Origin: Cytophagales bacterium
Lineage (GTDB): Bacteria; Bacteroidota; Bacteroidia; Cytophagales; Microscillaceae
DNA length: 48,257 nt
Reading direction: 5' to 3'
Assembly (NCBI GenBank): GCA_013298075.1
Contig: JAAFJG010000033.1
Location: 1 to 48,257, forward strand
This document shows positions 8,970 to 16,647 of the stretch, piece after piece (the stretch's first letter is position 1; each line of letters opens with the position of its first letter). The notes beneath the pieces are model-generated. The model searched no databases. It had not been told where the DNA came from and saw only the letters and a list, made by a program, of their open reading frames with translations. The translations under genes were made by a program, and so were the position numbers.

Positions 8970-9044
8970 CTATATGCCCTTTCCAACTCGGAAAGGGCAT
9001 TTTTTTTCCAACATAAGCCAAAATGTTGGAGAAAAATAGAAAAA
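8956..9044 (+). repeat. att copy 1 (attL, overlapping tRNA-Arg)
   Basis: Direct repeat starting in the T stem of the tRNA and running through the terminator hairpin and the CCAACATAAGCC segment. Bases 8956-9006 match copy 2 exactly; 8958-9044 match copy 3 with one mismatch (G8963 versus A18984). Confidence 0.9.
8974..9007 (+). terminator. Terminator of tRNA-Arg
   Basis: ATGCCCTTTCC pairs with GGAAAGGGCAT around a 5-base AACTC loop and is followed by a T run. The hairpin is part of the att repeat and recurs at 18687 and 18994. Confidence 0.9.
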
Positions 9045-9125
9045 AAACAAAAAATGTTACCATTTTTAGCTTGTAAAAATGGCAACACCTATGTATGCGT
9101 ACTATGTTATTTGAGCAATATTTTA

Positions 9126-9178
9126 AAAAAAGGTAACATAAAAGGTAACATAAATTACGTTGGAAAATACGTTGGAAA
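9126..9178. repeat. Candidate integrase arm sites, left end
   Basis: AAAGGTAACATA occurs twice in tandem, followed by ACGTTGGAAAA-type motifs twice. The GGTAAC pair recurs just inside the right end (18597-18626). Short direct repeats flanking the att core on both sides are typical of arm-type sites bound by the N-terminal domain of tyrosine recombinases; here this is inference. Confidence 0.55.
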
Positions 9179-9200
9179 AATAGACATTTTCGGGCATTTT

Positions 9201-10385
9201 TTACCCCCAATTTTCCTTTGTTTTTCTCATTACTCTGACACTCGATGGATTGGCATAATGCTTTGAAATAGTATCTATTTTATCACCTACCATTGAAGCT
9301 AAATCTTCAAAATCAAGTCCCTCATAATTCAAACCATTATTACAAAATGTTTTCCTACCTAAGTGCGTATGTATGGATTTGTCTATTCCTACAATTTTGG
9401 CAACTTCTTTCAAATATTTATTATAATTCACATTTGAAATAATAGGTATTTTGTCAAAACCTCCGTATTTTTCTGTAATTGCAAGTGCCTTCGGTCTAAT
9501 AGGAACTTCAAATAATTTATTTGTTTTCTCTCTCCGTTTTGAAATCCACCAACGAGTGTCGCCCTCTTTTTTTACAAAATGTTTACTATTCAATGCCTGT
9601 AAATCTCCATAATCTACGCCTGTGTAACATTGAAATAAAAAACAATCAGCTACTTTTTGTAAATAATTATTAGCAAATTCAAATTTTTCTATTTTTTCCA
9701 ATTCAATAGGTGTCAAAAATTGATTATCTTTTTCATATTTTTGTTGGTAAGGATTACAATTTTCAAAAATATTTTTTTCTATTAAGTCCACTTTTTTGGC
9801 AAATTCAAAAACTGCTTTTAATTCATTTGGCACTCTGCCTGCTGTGTTATTTTCTACTTTGGGGTTTCTTACTGCTGTAAGATAAAGATATATTTCCTCA
9901 AACATTTTAGGTCTTACTTCACCATAAAGCATATCACCAACTTTGCAATATTCTTTTAAGTAAGTTGCTACATATCCTTTTCGTTGTCTAATATTTCGGA
10001 TAGTGCCTGTTTCCTTACCTTGCAAAATTTTCCGTTCTATATATTTGTCATATAGTTCTAAAATTGTATATTCAACTTCTCCCTCCTGAAAAAATAGTTT
10101 TTTAAATCTATCAGTTGTTAAAATAGTTTTTTGTTTATCAGACAAAAGAACAATCTCTCTAATACGAATAGTAAAATTTTCTAATTTCGTATTATCTAAT
10201 TTAGTCCTGTCATCTTTTCCTTTGATTTTTTTCTTTTTTGTATCCCAACTCTTAGGGCTTATCGCTATGTTAGTTGATACGCTTATCCTTGTGCCATTGA
10301 CTACAATTCGACACTGAATTTTGGTTTCATCTTTTGTGTTTAATCTGTTTTTATCAAGATTAAAACTATAAGTTATTTTGTTCAT
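9201..10385 (-). CDS. int: Tyrosine recombinase (element integrase)
   Basis: This 394-residue integrase has the Bacteroidota layout: an N-terminal arm-binding domain (about 1-100), a SAM-like core-binding domain (about 105-215) and a C-terminal catalytic domain. The HxxR motif is at H341-R344 (HLGRKTF), the nucleophile Y377 lies in KHYAN, and a catalytic lysine fits REKTNK. Two usual hexad positions differ: TGVDYGDL has Asp258 where arginine I normally sits, and MVGDKID has Asp368 where histidine III sits. It is transcribed toward tRNA-Arg, 150 bp from attL, as expected for the enzyme that recombines this site. A G11 tract lies in its upstream region. Confidence 0.9.
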   Translation of the reverse strand: MNKITYSFNLDKNRLNTKDETKIQCRIVVNGTRISVSTNIAISPKSWDTKKKKIKGKDDRTKLDNTKLENFTIRIREIVLLSDKQKTILTTDRFKKLFFQEGEVEYTILELYDKYIERKILQGKETGTIRNIRQRKGYVATYLKEYCKVGDMLYGEVRPKMFEEIYLYLTAVRNPKVENNTAGRVPNELKAVFEFAKKVDLIEKNIFENCNPYQQKYEKDNQFLTPIELEKIEKFEFANNYLQKVADCFLFQCYTGVDYGDLQALNSKHFVKKEGDTRWWISKRREKTNKLFEVPIRPKALAITEKYGGFDKIPIISNVNYNKYLKEVAKIVGIDKSIHTHLGRKTFCNNGLNYEGLDFEDLASMVGDKIDTISKHYANPSSVRVMRKTKENWG

Positions 10386-10427
10386 TTTTAATTTAATTTT
10401 TTTTTAAATTTTTAATTTTTTTTTATA

Positions 10428-10438
10428 CCCCCCCCCCC
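10428..10438. repeat. C11/G11 homopolymer upstream of int
   Basis: Eleven consecutive C on the plus strand, 43 bp before the integrase start on the minus strand, next to a long T tract. A matching run of nine G at 18421-18429 follows the other inverted repeat. Confidence 0.9.
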
Positions 10439-10463
10439 TAAATGGAAAAAGTGGTATGTATAG

Positions 10464-10568
10464 AGTGTAATCTTTGTTTTTAGCCTTTAAACACAGATTA
10501 TGGTGTGTAAAGTGGTATGTAAGTGGTATGTAAGTGGTGTGTAGTGGTATGTAAGTGGTATGTAAATT
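10464..10568. repeat. Inverted repeat L with 11-bp iterons
   Basis: The segment beginning AGTGTAATCTTTG and running through ACACAGATTATGGTGTGTAA recurs in opposite orientation at 18301-18393 with few mismatches. Its inner part is a tandem array of the 11-bp unit GTGGTATGTAA: 10512, 10523, a 10-bp variant at 10534, 10544 and 10555; a stray unit is at 10451. It lies between int and the primase gene. It looks like a replication origin or protein-binding array. Confidence 0.85.
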
Positions 10569-10582
10569 TTACTTTTTTTTCA

Positions 10583-13138
10583 CTATTTTTCACTATTTTC
10601 AAAAAATATCAACTTTTCATAACCTGATATTCTTTGTACTCTATCTTTCATAAGACCTAAATTAGTGTTACATTGAGCATAAAACCTTAACCACTTTGTA
10701 AATTTTTGTTGATTAAATTTCAGTTTATCAATATCGTAATCTTCGCAAAAATTTAGATACAATTCTTTTAAAGAATACTCTTTATTTATTTCAAAATTCC
10801 TACTATCACAAAACTCGATAAAATCTATACTTGTGAGATTTATTAACTTCCTTTGTGCCAAATTACTATTCACAGGCACAATAATATCCTTAACTAAATA
10901 TCTTTGCGCACAACTTAGCATAAAGTTATCAAAATAAAGCCAATGCAAATCATTCCAACCATCAAAAAACCAATGCCCAAACTCGTTACTTGGCTGATGT
11001 TTTTCATTAAAATAATTAGAAAACTCAAATTCAACTATTCTATCCCTATCACTCGCCCCACTCAAATACAAAGGTTTATTACTGCAAATTACCATTTTAG
11101 GTAAAATATGAATAGGTTTTTTATTTTTTCCTTCTATACTCACATATTCAGTAATATCATTGTAAACGGACTCCAACGAAAAACTATTTTTTACATCATT
11201 GATATTCATAATTTGCGTATCAATGTTTAATGATTGATATTTATGTTTGTCATCAGGTTTAAAATCTTTTCCATTTACTTCTCCATATACACGCAATTTG
11301 CCGATACACTTACAAAGCAATGTTTTTCCACTCCTCCCATTATTCCCTTCCTCCAAACTACTATCTGTAAAATTAACCGCTTTTCTTTTACCATTTTTAT
11401 AATCGTGCAATAAATAACCGATTAAACTCATTAAAGCATAAAAATTATCTTTATTTTTGTTGGCAATCAACAAAATAAAATCTTTAAATATATTTTCTTT
11501 GGCTATCTCGTCCACATCGCATATTTTAAAATTACGTTTAATTATTTGACTTTCCCAAATATAGCCTTTCATATTGGAATAATTGCCAAAACTAATGCCT
11601 TGTTTATTGACTATGGCAATGCCATTTTGATAGTAAAAATAAGCATCATCTTTGGTATCTGTAATAAAATTCAAAGGCTTTTCTAAGGTTAAACGAGCTA
11701 AATAAATATTAGAAAAATAAGTGTCCAAACCTCTCAACATTTTTTCGTAAAGTTTTTTATAACTTAATTTCTCATCATTATGATTTTTTTCAGAATATTC
11801 CCCAAATGTATCTATAATAAATTGTTTGGAAACTTCTTTAACAACATTATTGATGATTTGAATAAATATAAAATCGCCCTGTGTACCAATATCAAAACGC
11901 CTAAAACCTAATGACTTTAACAAATCTAATAAATCGGTGCGAATAATATTTATTTCTTTCTCACCTTTTTTATTCCTGTAATACTCATAAAATTCTCCAC
12001 GTGATATTAGTCCCTGCTCGTCCTCCGTTTTATTTTCTTTTTCGTTTGTAGTTTCTTTTTCGTTTGTGTTTGTGGTTTCTTTTTTGTTTGTAGTTTCTTT
12101 TTTGTTTGTAGTTTCTTTGGCTTTTTGTATCCATTCCAAAATATCGTTAGTAGATTGATTTTTACAAAGGTCTGCAAAATCTTTATCGTTTTTAAACTTA
12201 TCTATGTAAGGAAGTATTTGAAAGCCTGTTTTTTTGGCTTTCTTTTGATTATTTTCAATGCCTGTTTTATCATTGTCCAAACACAAAAAAATGTTATTAG
12301 AACGAGCTTTTAACGCATTTATCGTAATTTCTGAAATCTCAACGCCTGCACTATCCAAACCAACCGCATAAATATTAAAACTATTCAAAACACTATTCAC
12401 TGCTAAACAATCTTTTAAGCCCTCCACAATCAAAATAACATCACATTGATAAGGTAAATTTTGTAAATAATAAACCACTTCACTTGGTTTTTTTGCACCA
12501 TTTTTAAAATACCATTGCCACTTATTATTTTCGTTATTGGGTTGATAGATTTTATAAACATCTTTCTCAACCTCAAAACTAAACACTAAATTATTAAAGT
12601 TTTTGACTTCATTATTTTTGTTTTTAAAGCTTGATAAAGATTTGATATTACATTTATCTACATAATCATTCGTAATTCCAAAGCCTGAAAAATATTGATA
12701 AGCATTCAAATTTGTATCATTATAAATCAATTCTTTTAAATTAAAATTATGTCCTTGTTTTTGTTCTTTTGCCGTTATGATAATTTTTGGCTTGTAATCA
12801 TTTCTATAAATTATTTCACTTTCGTAATCAAAAGCCAACAAATTATAATTTTTAGCCAACGAAATAACTGCTTCTTTCCACTCCAGATGATACGCTTTCA
12901 TATATGCCTGTATAGGAAAATAAATCATATCATTTTTACAATCATAAATTTTTGGCTTGTTATTATCATTGTAAAAAATTTCACTGCTATTTTTTGAATC
13001 ATCAAAAAGCCTTGTGAGTTTGCCGTTTTTTAAATCTTTATAATTACAAAGATTTTGTAAAATTTCATAACCAAACCTACTCTCTAATTCCTGTGCTATT
13101 GTTTTTAAATCAATATTTGCACTCATATTTATTCCCAT
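10583..13138 (-). CDS. Primase-helicase (TOPRIM plus SF3 helicase) replication protein
   Basis: An 851-residue replication protein, the likely initiator of the element. An N-terminal CHC2-like region (1-125) lacks the zinc-binding cysteines. A TOPRIM domain follows: E239 in LIVEGLKD and D288/D290 in LCLDNDKTG. After a low-complexity linker of KETTNK repeats (341-370) and a second globular part comes a superfamily 3 helicase with Walker A GNNGRSGKT (598-606), Walker B IMNINDV (643-649) and sensor N687 in VICSNK. The combination resembles P4-type primase-helicases of phages, satellites and plasmids. Met5 is an alternative start. It lies between iteron repeat L and a small two-gene cluster, all on the minus strand. 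Confidence 0.88.
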   Translation of the reverse strand: MGINMSANIDLKTIAQELESRFGYEILQNLCNYKDLKNGKLTRLFDDSKNSSEIFYNDNNKPKIYDCKNDMIYFPIQAYMKAYHLEWKEAVISLAKNYNLLAFDYESEIIYRNDYKPKIIITAKEQKQGHNFNLKELIYNDTNLNAYQYFSGFGITNDYVDKCNIKSLSSFKNKNNEVKNFNNLVFSFEVEKDVYKIYQPNNENNKWQWYFKNGAKKPSEVVYYLQNLPYQCDVILIVEGLKDCLAVNSVLNSFNIYAVGLDSAGVEISEITINALKARSNNIFLCLDNDKTGIENNQKKAKKTGFQILPYIDKFKNDKDFADLCKNQSTNDILEWIQKAKETTNKKETTNKKETTNTNEKETTNEKENKTEDEQGLISRGEFYEYYRNKKGEKEINIIRTDLLDLLKSLGFRRFDIGTQGDFIFIQIINNVVKEVSKQFIIDTFGEYSEKNHNDEKLSYKKLYEKMLRGLDTYFSNIYLARLTLEKPLNFITDTKDDAYFYYQNGIAIVNKQGISFGNYSNMKGYIWESQIIKRNFKICDVDEIAKENIFKDFILLIANKNKDNFYALMSLIGYLLHDYKNGKRKAVNFTDSSLEEGNNGRSGKTLLCKCIGKLRVYGEVNGKDFKPDDKHKYQSLNIDTQIMNINDVKNSFSLESVYNDITEYVSIEGKNKKPIHILPKMVICSNKPLYLSGASDRDRIVEFEFSNYFNEKHQPSNEFGHWFFDGWNDLHWLYFDNFMLSCAQRYLVKDIIVPVNSNLAQRKLINLTSIDFIEFCDSRNFEINKEYSLKELYLNFCEDYDIDKLKFNQQKFTKWLRFYAQCNTNLGLMKDRVQRISGYEKLIFFENSEK

Positions 13139-13193
13139 TTTTTTACTTTATTTTTGGTAAGTGGTAAATCTTGCCACATTGCTTTTTTTTAAT

Positions 13194-13230
13194 AAACCTT
13201 TGCACTTGCTAAAATACAAAGGTTTTTTTT
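13194..13230 (+). terminator. Hairpin between primase and a small ORF
   Basis: AAACCTTTG pairs with CAAAGGTTT and is followed by a T run on the plus strand. On the minus strand it lies between the 43-residue ORF and the primase gene, where it would act at most as a weak attenuator. Confidence 0.55.
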
Positions 13231-13361
13231 TAACCTTTGGAAAATAATTGAAGACTAAGCAATCTTAATTTTTCGTTTTCCTCCTTTGATAATCCGTTTA
13301 TTTTTCGTTTATGAATTAGATTGCCTAATTCTTTTCGTAAAATACTTTTATTAATTTTCAT
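13230..13361 (-). CDS. Small basic protein, 43 residues
   Basis: A 43-codon frame beginning MKINKSILRKELG and ending LFSKG. Its start overlaps the last codons of the 89-residue gene upstream, which suggests translational coupling. It is rich in lysine and leucine and reads as one amphipathic helical hairpin. No family is recognised. The overlap and consistent coding strand support it as real, but it could be a chance frame. Confidence 0.45.
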   Translation of the reverse strand: MKINKSILRKELGNLIHKRKINGLSKEENEKLRLLSLQLFSKG

Positions 13362-13620
13362 TTTGTTTTTGGTTTATAGGTTTGTTATCATTTTTATTTT
13401 TGCACCATTGTAAAAAGTCTGTTTGTAAGTTTTTATATTTCAAAAAATCATTCAAATTTTGGTTTAAATTCCTATGTTTTATTAAGTCGTTGGTTTGTGT
13501 TTGTTGTGCCTGTTTGCCAATAGCAATGATTTTGTTAATCCGTTTTAATTGTACCGCAGTGATACATTCTGACTTCATAATTTGGTTAAATTCGGTTCGT
13601 AATTCATTAGATAAAAGCAT
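13351..13620 (-). CDS. Hypothetical element protein, 89 residues
   Basis: A small, helical, polar protein rich in Asn, Gln and Lys; the tail (NKNDNKPINQKQNEN) looks disordered. I recognise no domain. It precedes the 43-residue ORF and the primase-helicase gene on the same strand, so the three probably form the replication operon. A role as an accessory replication or copy-control protein is only a guess from position. Confidence 0.55.
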   Translation of the reverse strand: MLLSNELRTEFNQIMKSECITAVQLKRINKIIAIGKQAQQTQTNDLIKHRNLNQNLNDFLKYKNLQTDFLQWCKNKNDNKPINQKQNEN

Positions 13621-13719
13621 AATTTTAAATTTTTTTTATATTGACAAGTCCAAAAATAGACTTGTCAAATTGTGAATAAATTTATTGAATTTGTAGCAAA
13701 AAGTGTAGCAAAAACCTAT

Positions 13720-14448
13720 TTAAAGCCCGCTTTGAATGTTTTCCTTTTTGATATATTGCACACTTCTAAAAGCCACTTTATTTTTTTGTGCCGTTTTACG
13801 AATACTTAAACCATTTTTTAAGTCTTCTAAAATCATCTTTTTTTGTTCCTTAGAAATAGGTGGTCGTCCTCCTGTATTCTTTTCATCCTCCTGTTCATTC
13901 TTTGGCAAATTCCCAAAATTAAAACCAATATCCGCATTTGTATTTGTTTTGGTTTGCTTATATTTTTGCTTTTCCTCCCGCATTTCTTTCGCGTCCTGTT
14001 TATCCTGTGCGATTGCTTTTTCTTTAGCCTGTATCGTTCTGTGTCCCTTTGCCAAAGTACCTAAGATAAACAAAGTAAAGCCTGCAAAAATTGATATATA
14101 AGTTACGATATAAAAAGTCGAGTTAATGCCCGCAAATTCTGTAATAAAATTGCGATTGAAATTCAAAAATATCATTAAGCCCTCAAAACAACAATATAAA
14201 ACCTTAGTACTTTTTTTATTACTTTGGAACATAATAATAATAGTCGCAAAGCCAAAAAATAAACTATCTACGTGGCTTAACAACACACGCAAAAAATAAG
14301 GATACACAAACAAATCTACATTATCGGGGTCAATCATAAACATTATTTTTTGATACGTATTCACCAAAAATAACACTCCAATCAACAAACACGAACTTAT
14401 TGCTCGTTTGCTTTCCAAAAAATCAGTAAAATCAAATTTAGTTTTCAT
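13720..14448 (-). CDS. Membrane protein with C-terminal helix-turn-helix
   Basis: A 242-residue protein of unusual build. About residues 15-130 hold four hydrophobic membrane segments. A charged coiled-coil-like linker (about 135-175, rich in K, E, Q, D) follows, then a C-terminal resolvase/Hin-type helix-turn-helix (about 193-240) starting at GRPPISKEQKKMILEDL and continuing with SIRKTAQKNK. The protein would hold a DNA-binding domain on the cytosolic face of the membrane. It sits in the element upstream of the replication genes. Membrane tethering of the replicon, or sensing an envelope signal, are possible roles; neither is shown. I know no named family with this exact order. Confidence 0.7.
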   Translation of the reverse strand: MKTKFDFTDFLESKRAISSCLLIGVLFLVNTYQKIMFMIDPDNVDLFVYPYFLRVLLSHVDSLFFGFATIIIMFQSNKKSTKVLYCCFEGLMIFLNFNRNFITEFAGINSTFYIVTYISIFAGFTLFILGTLAKGHRTIQAKEKAIAQDKQDAKEMREEKQKYKQTKTNTNADIGFNFGNLPKNEQEDEKNTGGRPPISKEQKKMILEDLKNGLSIRKTAQKNKVAFRSVQYIKKENIQSGL

Positions 14449-14601
14449 ATCGTTTTTTTAAAATTGAAAATTTATTTAAAGAATAAGGAAACTTTTTTTA
14501 TAAAAATTTCGTTTTAAAAATGTGGTTACTTGATAAACACACTTTTTGATTTTAATAAAATTTGCCGTTTATGGCGGTCTTGTTATTTTCATAATTTTGG
14601 T

Positions 14602-14653
14602 AAGTCTTTTTTGTTTCACTTTCGTAGGGTGGGGGCAAAAAAGACTTTTTTTT
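14602..14653 (+). terminator. Long hairpin with GC-rich loop
   Basis: AAGTCTTTTTTG and CAAAAAAGACTT form a perfect 12-bp stem around a 22-base loop containing CACTTTCGTAGGGTGGGGG. Eight T follow on the plus strand. No plus-strand gene ends here, so it may terminate an unannotated small RNA, protect the downstream minus-strand mRNA, or be a transfer-origin-like structure. Confidence 0.55.
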
Positions 14654-14659
14654 ATGGGT

Positions 14660-14899
14660 TTATACTAATTTAATTTGTTTCGGATTATCCAACTCTTTTG
14701 CTTGGCTCGTTCCCTGTGCGCTTGTTTCCTGTGTGCTTGGCTCAGTCATCATTAAACCAATGGCAAGCAATTCATTTAATATTGCTTTTTGCGTTTTGTT
14801 GGGTGCATTGTTATTCTTTCTTTCAAATGAAATTTTACGCACCTTGTTTAAAAATTCAGTAGGAATTTCTAAAACATACTTCGTTATATTAGTTTGCAT
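14660..14899 (-). CDS. Small hypothetical protein, possibly ribbon-helix-helix
   Basis: A 79-residue protein. The first half, with TKYVLEIPTEFLNKVRKIS then a helix ending LNELLAIGLMM, has the strand-helix-helix rhythm of ribbon-helix-helix DNA-binding proteins. The second half (TEPSTQETSAQGTSQ) is polar and probably unstructured. It is divergent from the XRE regulator, with the palindromic operator between them, so it is likely controlled by that regulator. It could be the antagonist of the XRE protein in a two-repressor switch. Family assignment is weak. Confidence 0.55.
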   Translation of the reverse strand: MQTNITKYVLEIPTEFLNKVRKISFERKNNNAPNKTQKAILNELLAIGLMMTEPSTQETSAQGTSQAKELDNPKQIKLV

Positions 14900-14917
14900 A
14901 TTTTTATGTTTTACAAT

Positions 14918-15010
14918 TTTATATTACTTCTTATAACTTAAACTTAAAAACAATATAAAAAGTTTCAAAAGTTATAAAAAATAATATAAAATTTATATTA
15001 TTTTTTATAA
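14918..15010. promoter_or_regulatory. Operator cluster with a 39-bp perfect palindrome
   Basis: Bases 14972-14990 (TTATAAAAAATAATATAAA) and 14992-15010 are exact reverse complements around one central A. A 19-bp half-site with two mismatches lies at 14918-14936, and another at 15073-15091. All are in the divergent region between the 79-residue gene and the XRE regulator gene. Confidence 0.75.
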
Positions 15011-15068
15011 TTTATTGATTTTCAATAATATAAATATATGTTTTTTTGGAAAAATTTAATATTATTTA

Positions 15069-15091
15069 TAACTTTGTATTATTTTTTATAT
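15069..15091 (+). promoter_or_regulatory. Promoter and overlapping operator of the XRE gene
   Basis: TAACTTTG at 15069-15076 matches the -7 consensus. The operator half-site 15073-15091 covers the predicted RNA start and ends at the start codon, which fits autorepression. Confidence 0.7.
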
Positions 15092-16126
15092 ATGAAAGAC
15101 TTACACAACAAAATTATTGAGTTTCGCAAAAAAGCAAATTTAACTCAAAAAGAAGTTAGCGAAAAACTCGGACTAACTCATTCTAACTATGTACCTATTG
15201 AAAAAGGTAGGACTAAATTAACCATTGATAAAATTGAAAAGTTATCAGGGATTTTTGGAATTTCCGTTTTTGAATTGCTTGGGGGAGAGGTTGTTACTAC
15301 TGCTGTGGTTAGTAGTAATGAAGTAGAAAAAATAATGAAAGAAAATGAATTATTGAGAAAAGAAAATGAATTATTAAATCAATTAAACAAATCAAAAGAA
15401 TTAAATTTGAAAAATTATTTATATATAATGGAAGAATTTTGTGAGAATGGTATTTTTTATTGCTACGAAAATGGAGATCATGGGGAGCTTGTCTTTTTTG
15501 ATACTTACTTTCAAGAAACTCAACACATAAATACAATAGAAGAAACTATTGAAATTCTATATTATTATAATTCTAAGAAACATATTAACTCACATTTTTC
15601 TCAAATCATCAATAAGATGTCATTATTTGGGTATGAAAATAAAAATATATTTATTAAAAAAATAAAATATTTATTTGAGAAACATTTTACTATATTTATT
15701 TCCATCGAACTTGAAAGATTTTTTACTCCTGACTCTGATGAATATTATTATCATCATATAAAATTTTATAAATCAGAGATTGAATTTTATAAATTATGCT
15801 TACAAAATCCAGATAAAGATGATAAATCATACCATGACAAAGAATTTAATAAAAAAGATGATTTTATTGAGTTTTATAAATATAATATCGAATTATATGA
15901 AAACAGATTAAAAATTGCAGAAGATCTATCGAATTTAGATTATAACAAACAAATAAAAAATATTATAGATTTATATGCTTTAGTTGGTATATTTATTATG
16001 AATTTAGATGGGCATGATGATTCTAAAAATAAATTTATATTGTTAAAAGATGAATTAAAAATGATGTTTTTCGCTGATATAATTATCAAGGAAATAGAAA
16101 ATTATAAAAAGAAAAAAAAGAAATAA
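15092..16126 (+). CDS. XRE-family transcriptional regulator with long C-terminal domain
   Basis: A 344-residue regulator. The N-terminus is a Cro/C1-type helix-turn-helix (MKDLHNKIIEFRKKANLTQKEVSEKLGL, then a recognition helix in SNYVPIEKGRTKLT, residues about 3-60). A glutamate-rich coiled coil follows (about 75-105) and then a long helical, charged domain I do not recognise. The open frame begins at 15038, but the promoter box lies inside that extension, so the methionine at 15092 is the likely start. It is the only large plus-strand gene in the element and is divergent from the 79-residue gene, the usual layout of a lysogeny-like or plasmid-maintenance switch. The C-terminal domain could sense a signal. 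Confidence 0.8.
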   Translation: MKDLHNKIIEFRKKANLTQKEVSEKLGLTHSNYVPIEKGRTKLTIDKIEKLSGIFGISVFELLGGEVVTTAVVSSNEVEKIMKENELLRKENELLNQLNKSKELNLKNYLYIMEEFCENGIFYCYENGDHGELVFFDTYFQETQHINTIEETIEILYYYNSKKHINSHFSQIINKMSLFGYENKNIFIKKIKYLFEKHFTIFISIELERFFTPDSDEYYYHHIKFYKSEIEFYKLCLQNPDKDDKSYHDKEFNKKDDFIEFYKYNIELYENRLKIAEDLSNLDYNKQIKNIIDLYALVGIFIMNLDGHDDSKNKFILLKDELKMMFFADIIIKEIENYKKKKKK

Positions 16127-16173
16127 AAACAAAAGCCAAAAGATTATATTTTTTCTTTTGGCTTTTGTTTTTT
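16126..16173 (+). terminator. Terminator of the XRE regulator gene
   Basis: An 18-bp stem with arms AAAACAAAAGCCAAAAGA and TCTTTTGGCTTTTGTTTT, followed by T residues, begins at the stop codon. Confidence 0.85.
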
Positions 16174-16220
16174 ATGAAATAGAATAAAAAAATATATGTA
16201 TTTTTGAATAATAGAAACGG

Positions 16221-16258
16221 AAAAACAAGCACTAAAAAATAATATTTTAGGCTTGTTT
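16221..16258 (-). terminator. Terminator of the acidic-protein gene
   Basis: AAACAAGC pairs with GCTTGTTT; on the minus strand a T run follows. It lies about 40 bp past the stop codon of the gene ending at 16296. Confidence 0.6.
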
Positions 16259-16295
16259 GATACCTACACAAGCAATGTAAAAAAATGAAAATATG

Positions 16296-16559
16296 TTATT
16301 CCTCGTTATCCTCGTCCTCGTCCTCGTCTGTTTCGTCTTCCGTTTCGTCCTCGTCTTCATCGGCATCGTGGCTTTCATCAGAAAATAAAATAAATTTATT
16401 ATCAATCACATCGCCCTGTCCGATTTCTACTTCTCCATCATCTGCAAATGCTTGGACGATACCGATTAAAATTTCTCGTTCGGGTGTTCGGTCTTTTTTC
16501 TTTTCTAAGTAGTCCATCAAGTTTGTTGCGGTTACTACTGTCAACGTTTTTTTTGCCAT
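16296..16559 (-). CDS. Small protein with extremely acidic tail
   Basis: An 87-residue protein. The first 60 residues (MAKKTLTVVTATNLMDYLEKK onward) form a compact mixed alpha/beta-looking domain with no family I recognise. The last 25 or so residues are almost all Asp and Glu with interspersed Thr, coded by short TCGTCC-type repeats. Acidic tails of this kind occur on proteins that bind basic surfaces, such as SSB-like partners or DNA mimics. A role in blocking DNA-binding host proteins is speculative. It has a divergent promoter shared with the 85-residue gene. Confidence 0.65.
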   Translation of the reverse strand: MAKKTLTVVTATNLMDYLEKKKDRTPEREILIGIVQAFADDGEVEIGQGDVIDNKFILFSDESHDADEDEDETEDETDEDEDEDNEE

Positions 16560-16580
16560 TTGTTTGGAACTTTAATTTTA

Positions 16581-16610
16581 TATATTTGTTTATAATGATA
16601 TGCAAATGTA
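16581..16610. promoter_or_regulatory. Divergent promoter pair
   Basis: TATATTTG at 16581-16588 faces right toward the 85-residue gene. TACATTTG on the minus strand (16603-16610) faces left toward the acidic-protein gene. The two -7 boxes lie 14 bp apart, so the promoters should interfere. Confidence 0.65.
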
Positions 16611-16647
16611 ATGTAGTTTTAACCTCAAAACAAATAATCAAAAAAAT

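Noticed and set aside
8923-9210. Protein-coding frame overlapping tRNA-Arg
   Set aside because: It runs antisense through the tRNA and its terminator and shows no coding character.
15038-15091. Longer start for the XRE regulator
   Set aside because: The extra 18 codons cover the -7 promoter box and an operator half-site, so they are most likely not translated.
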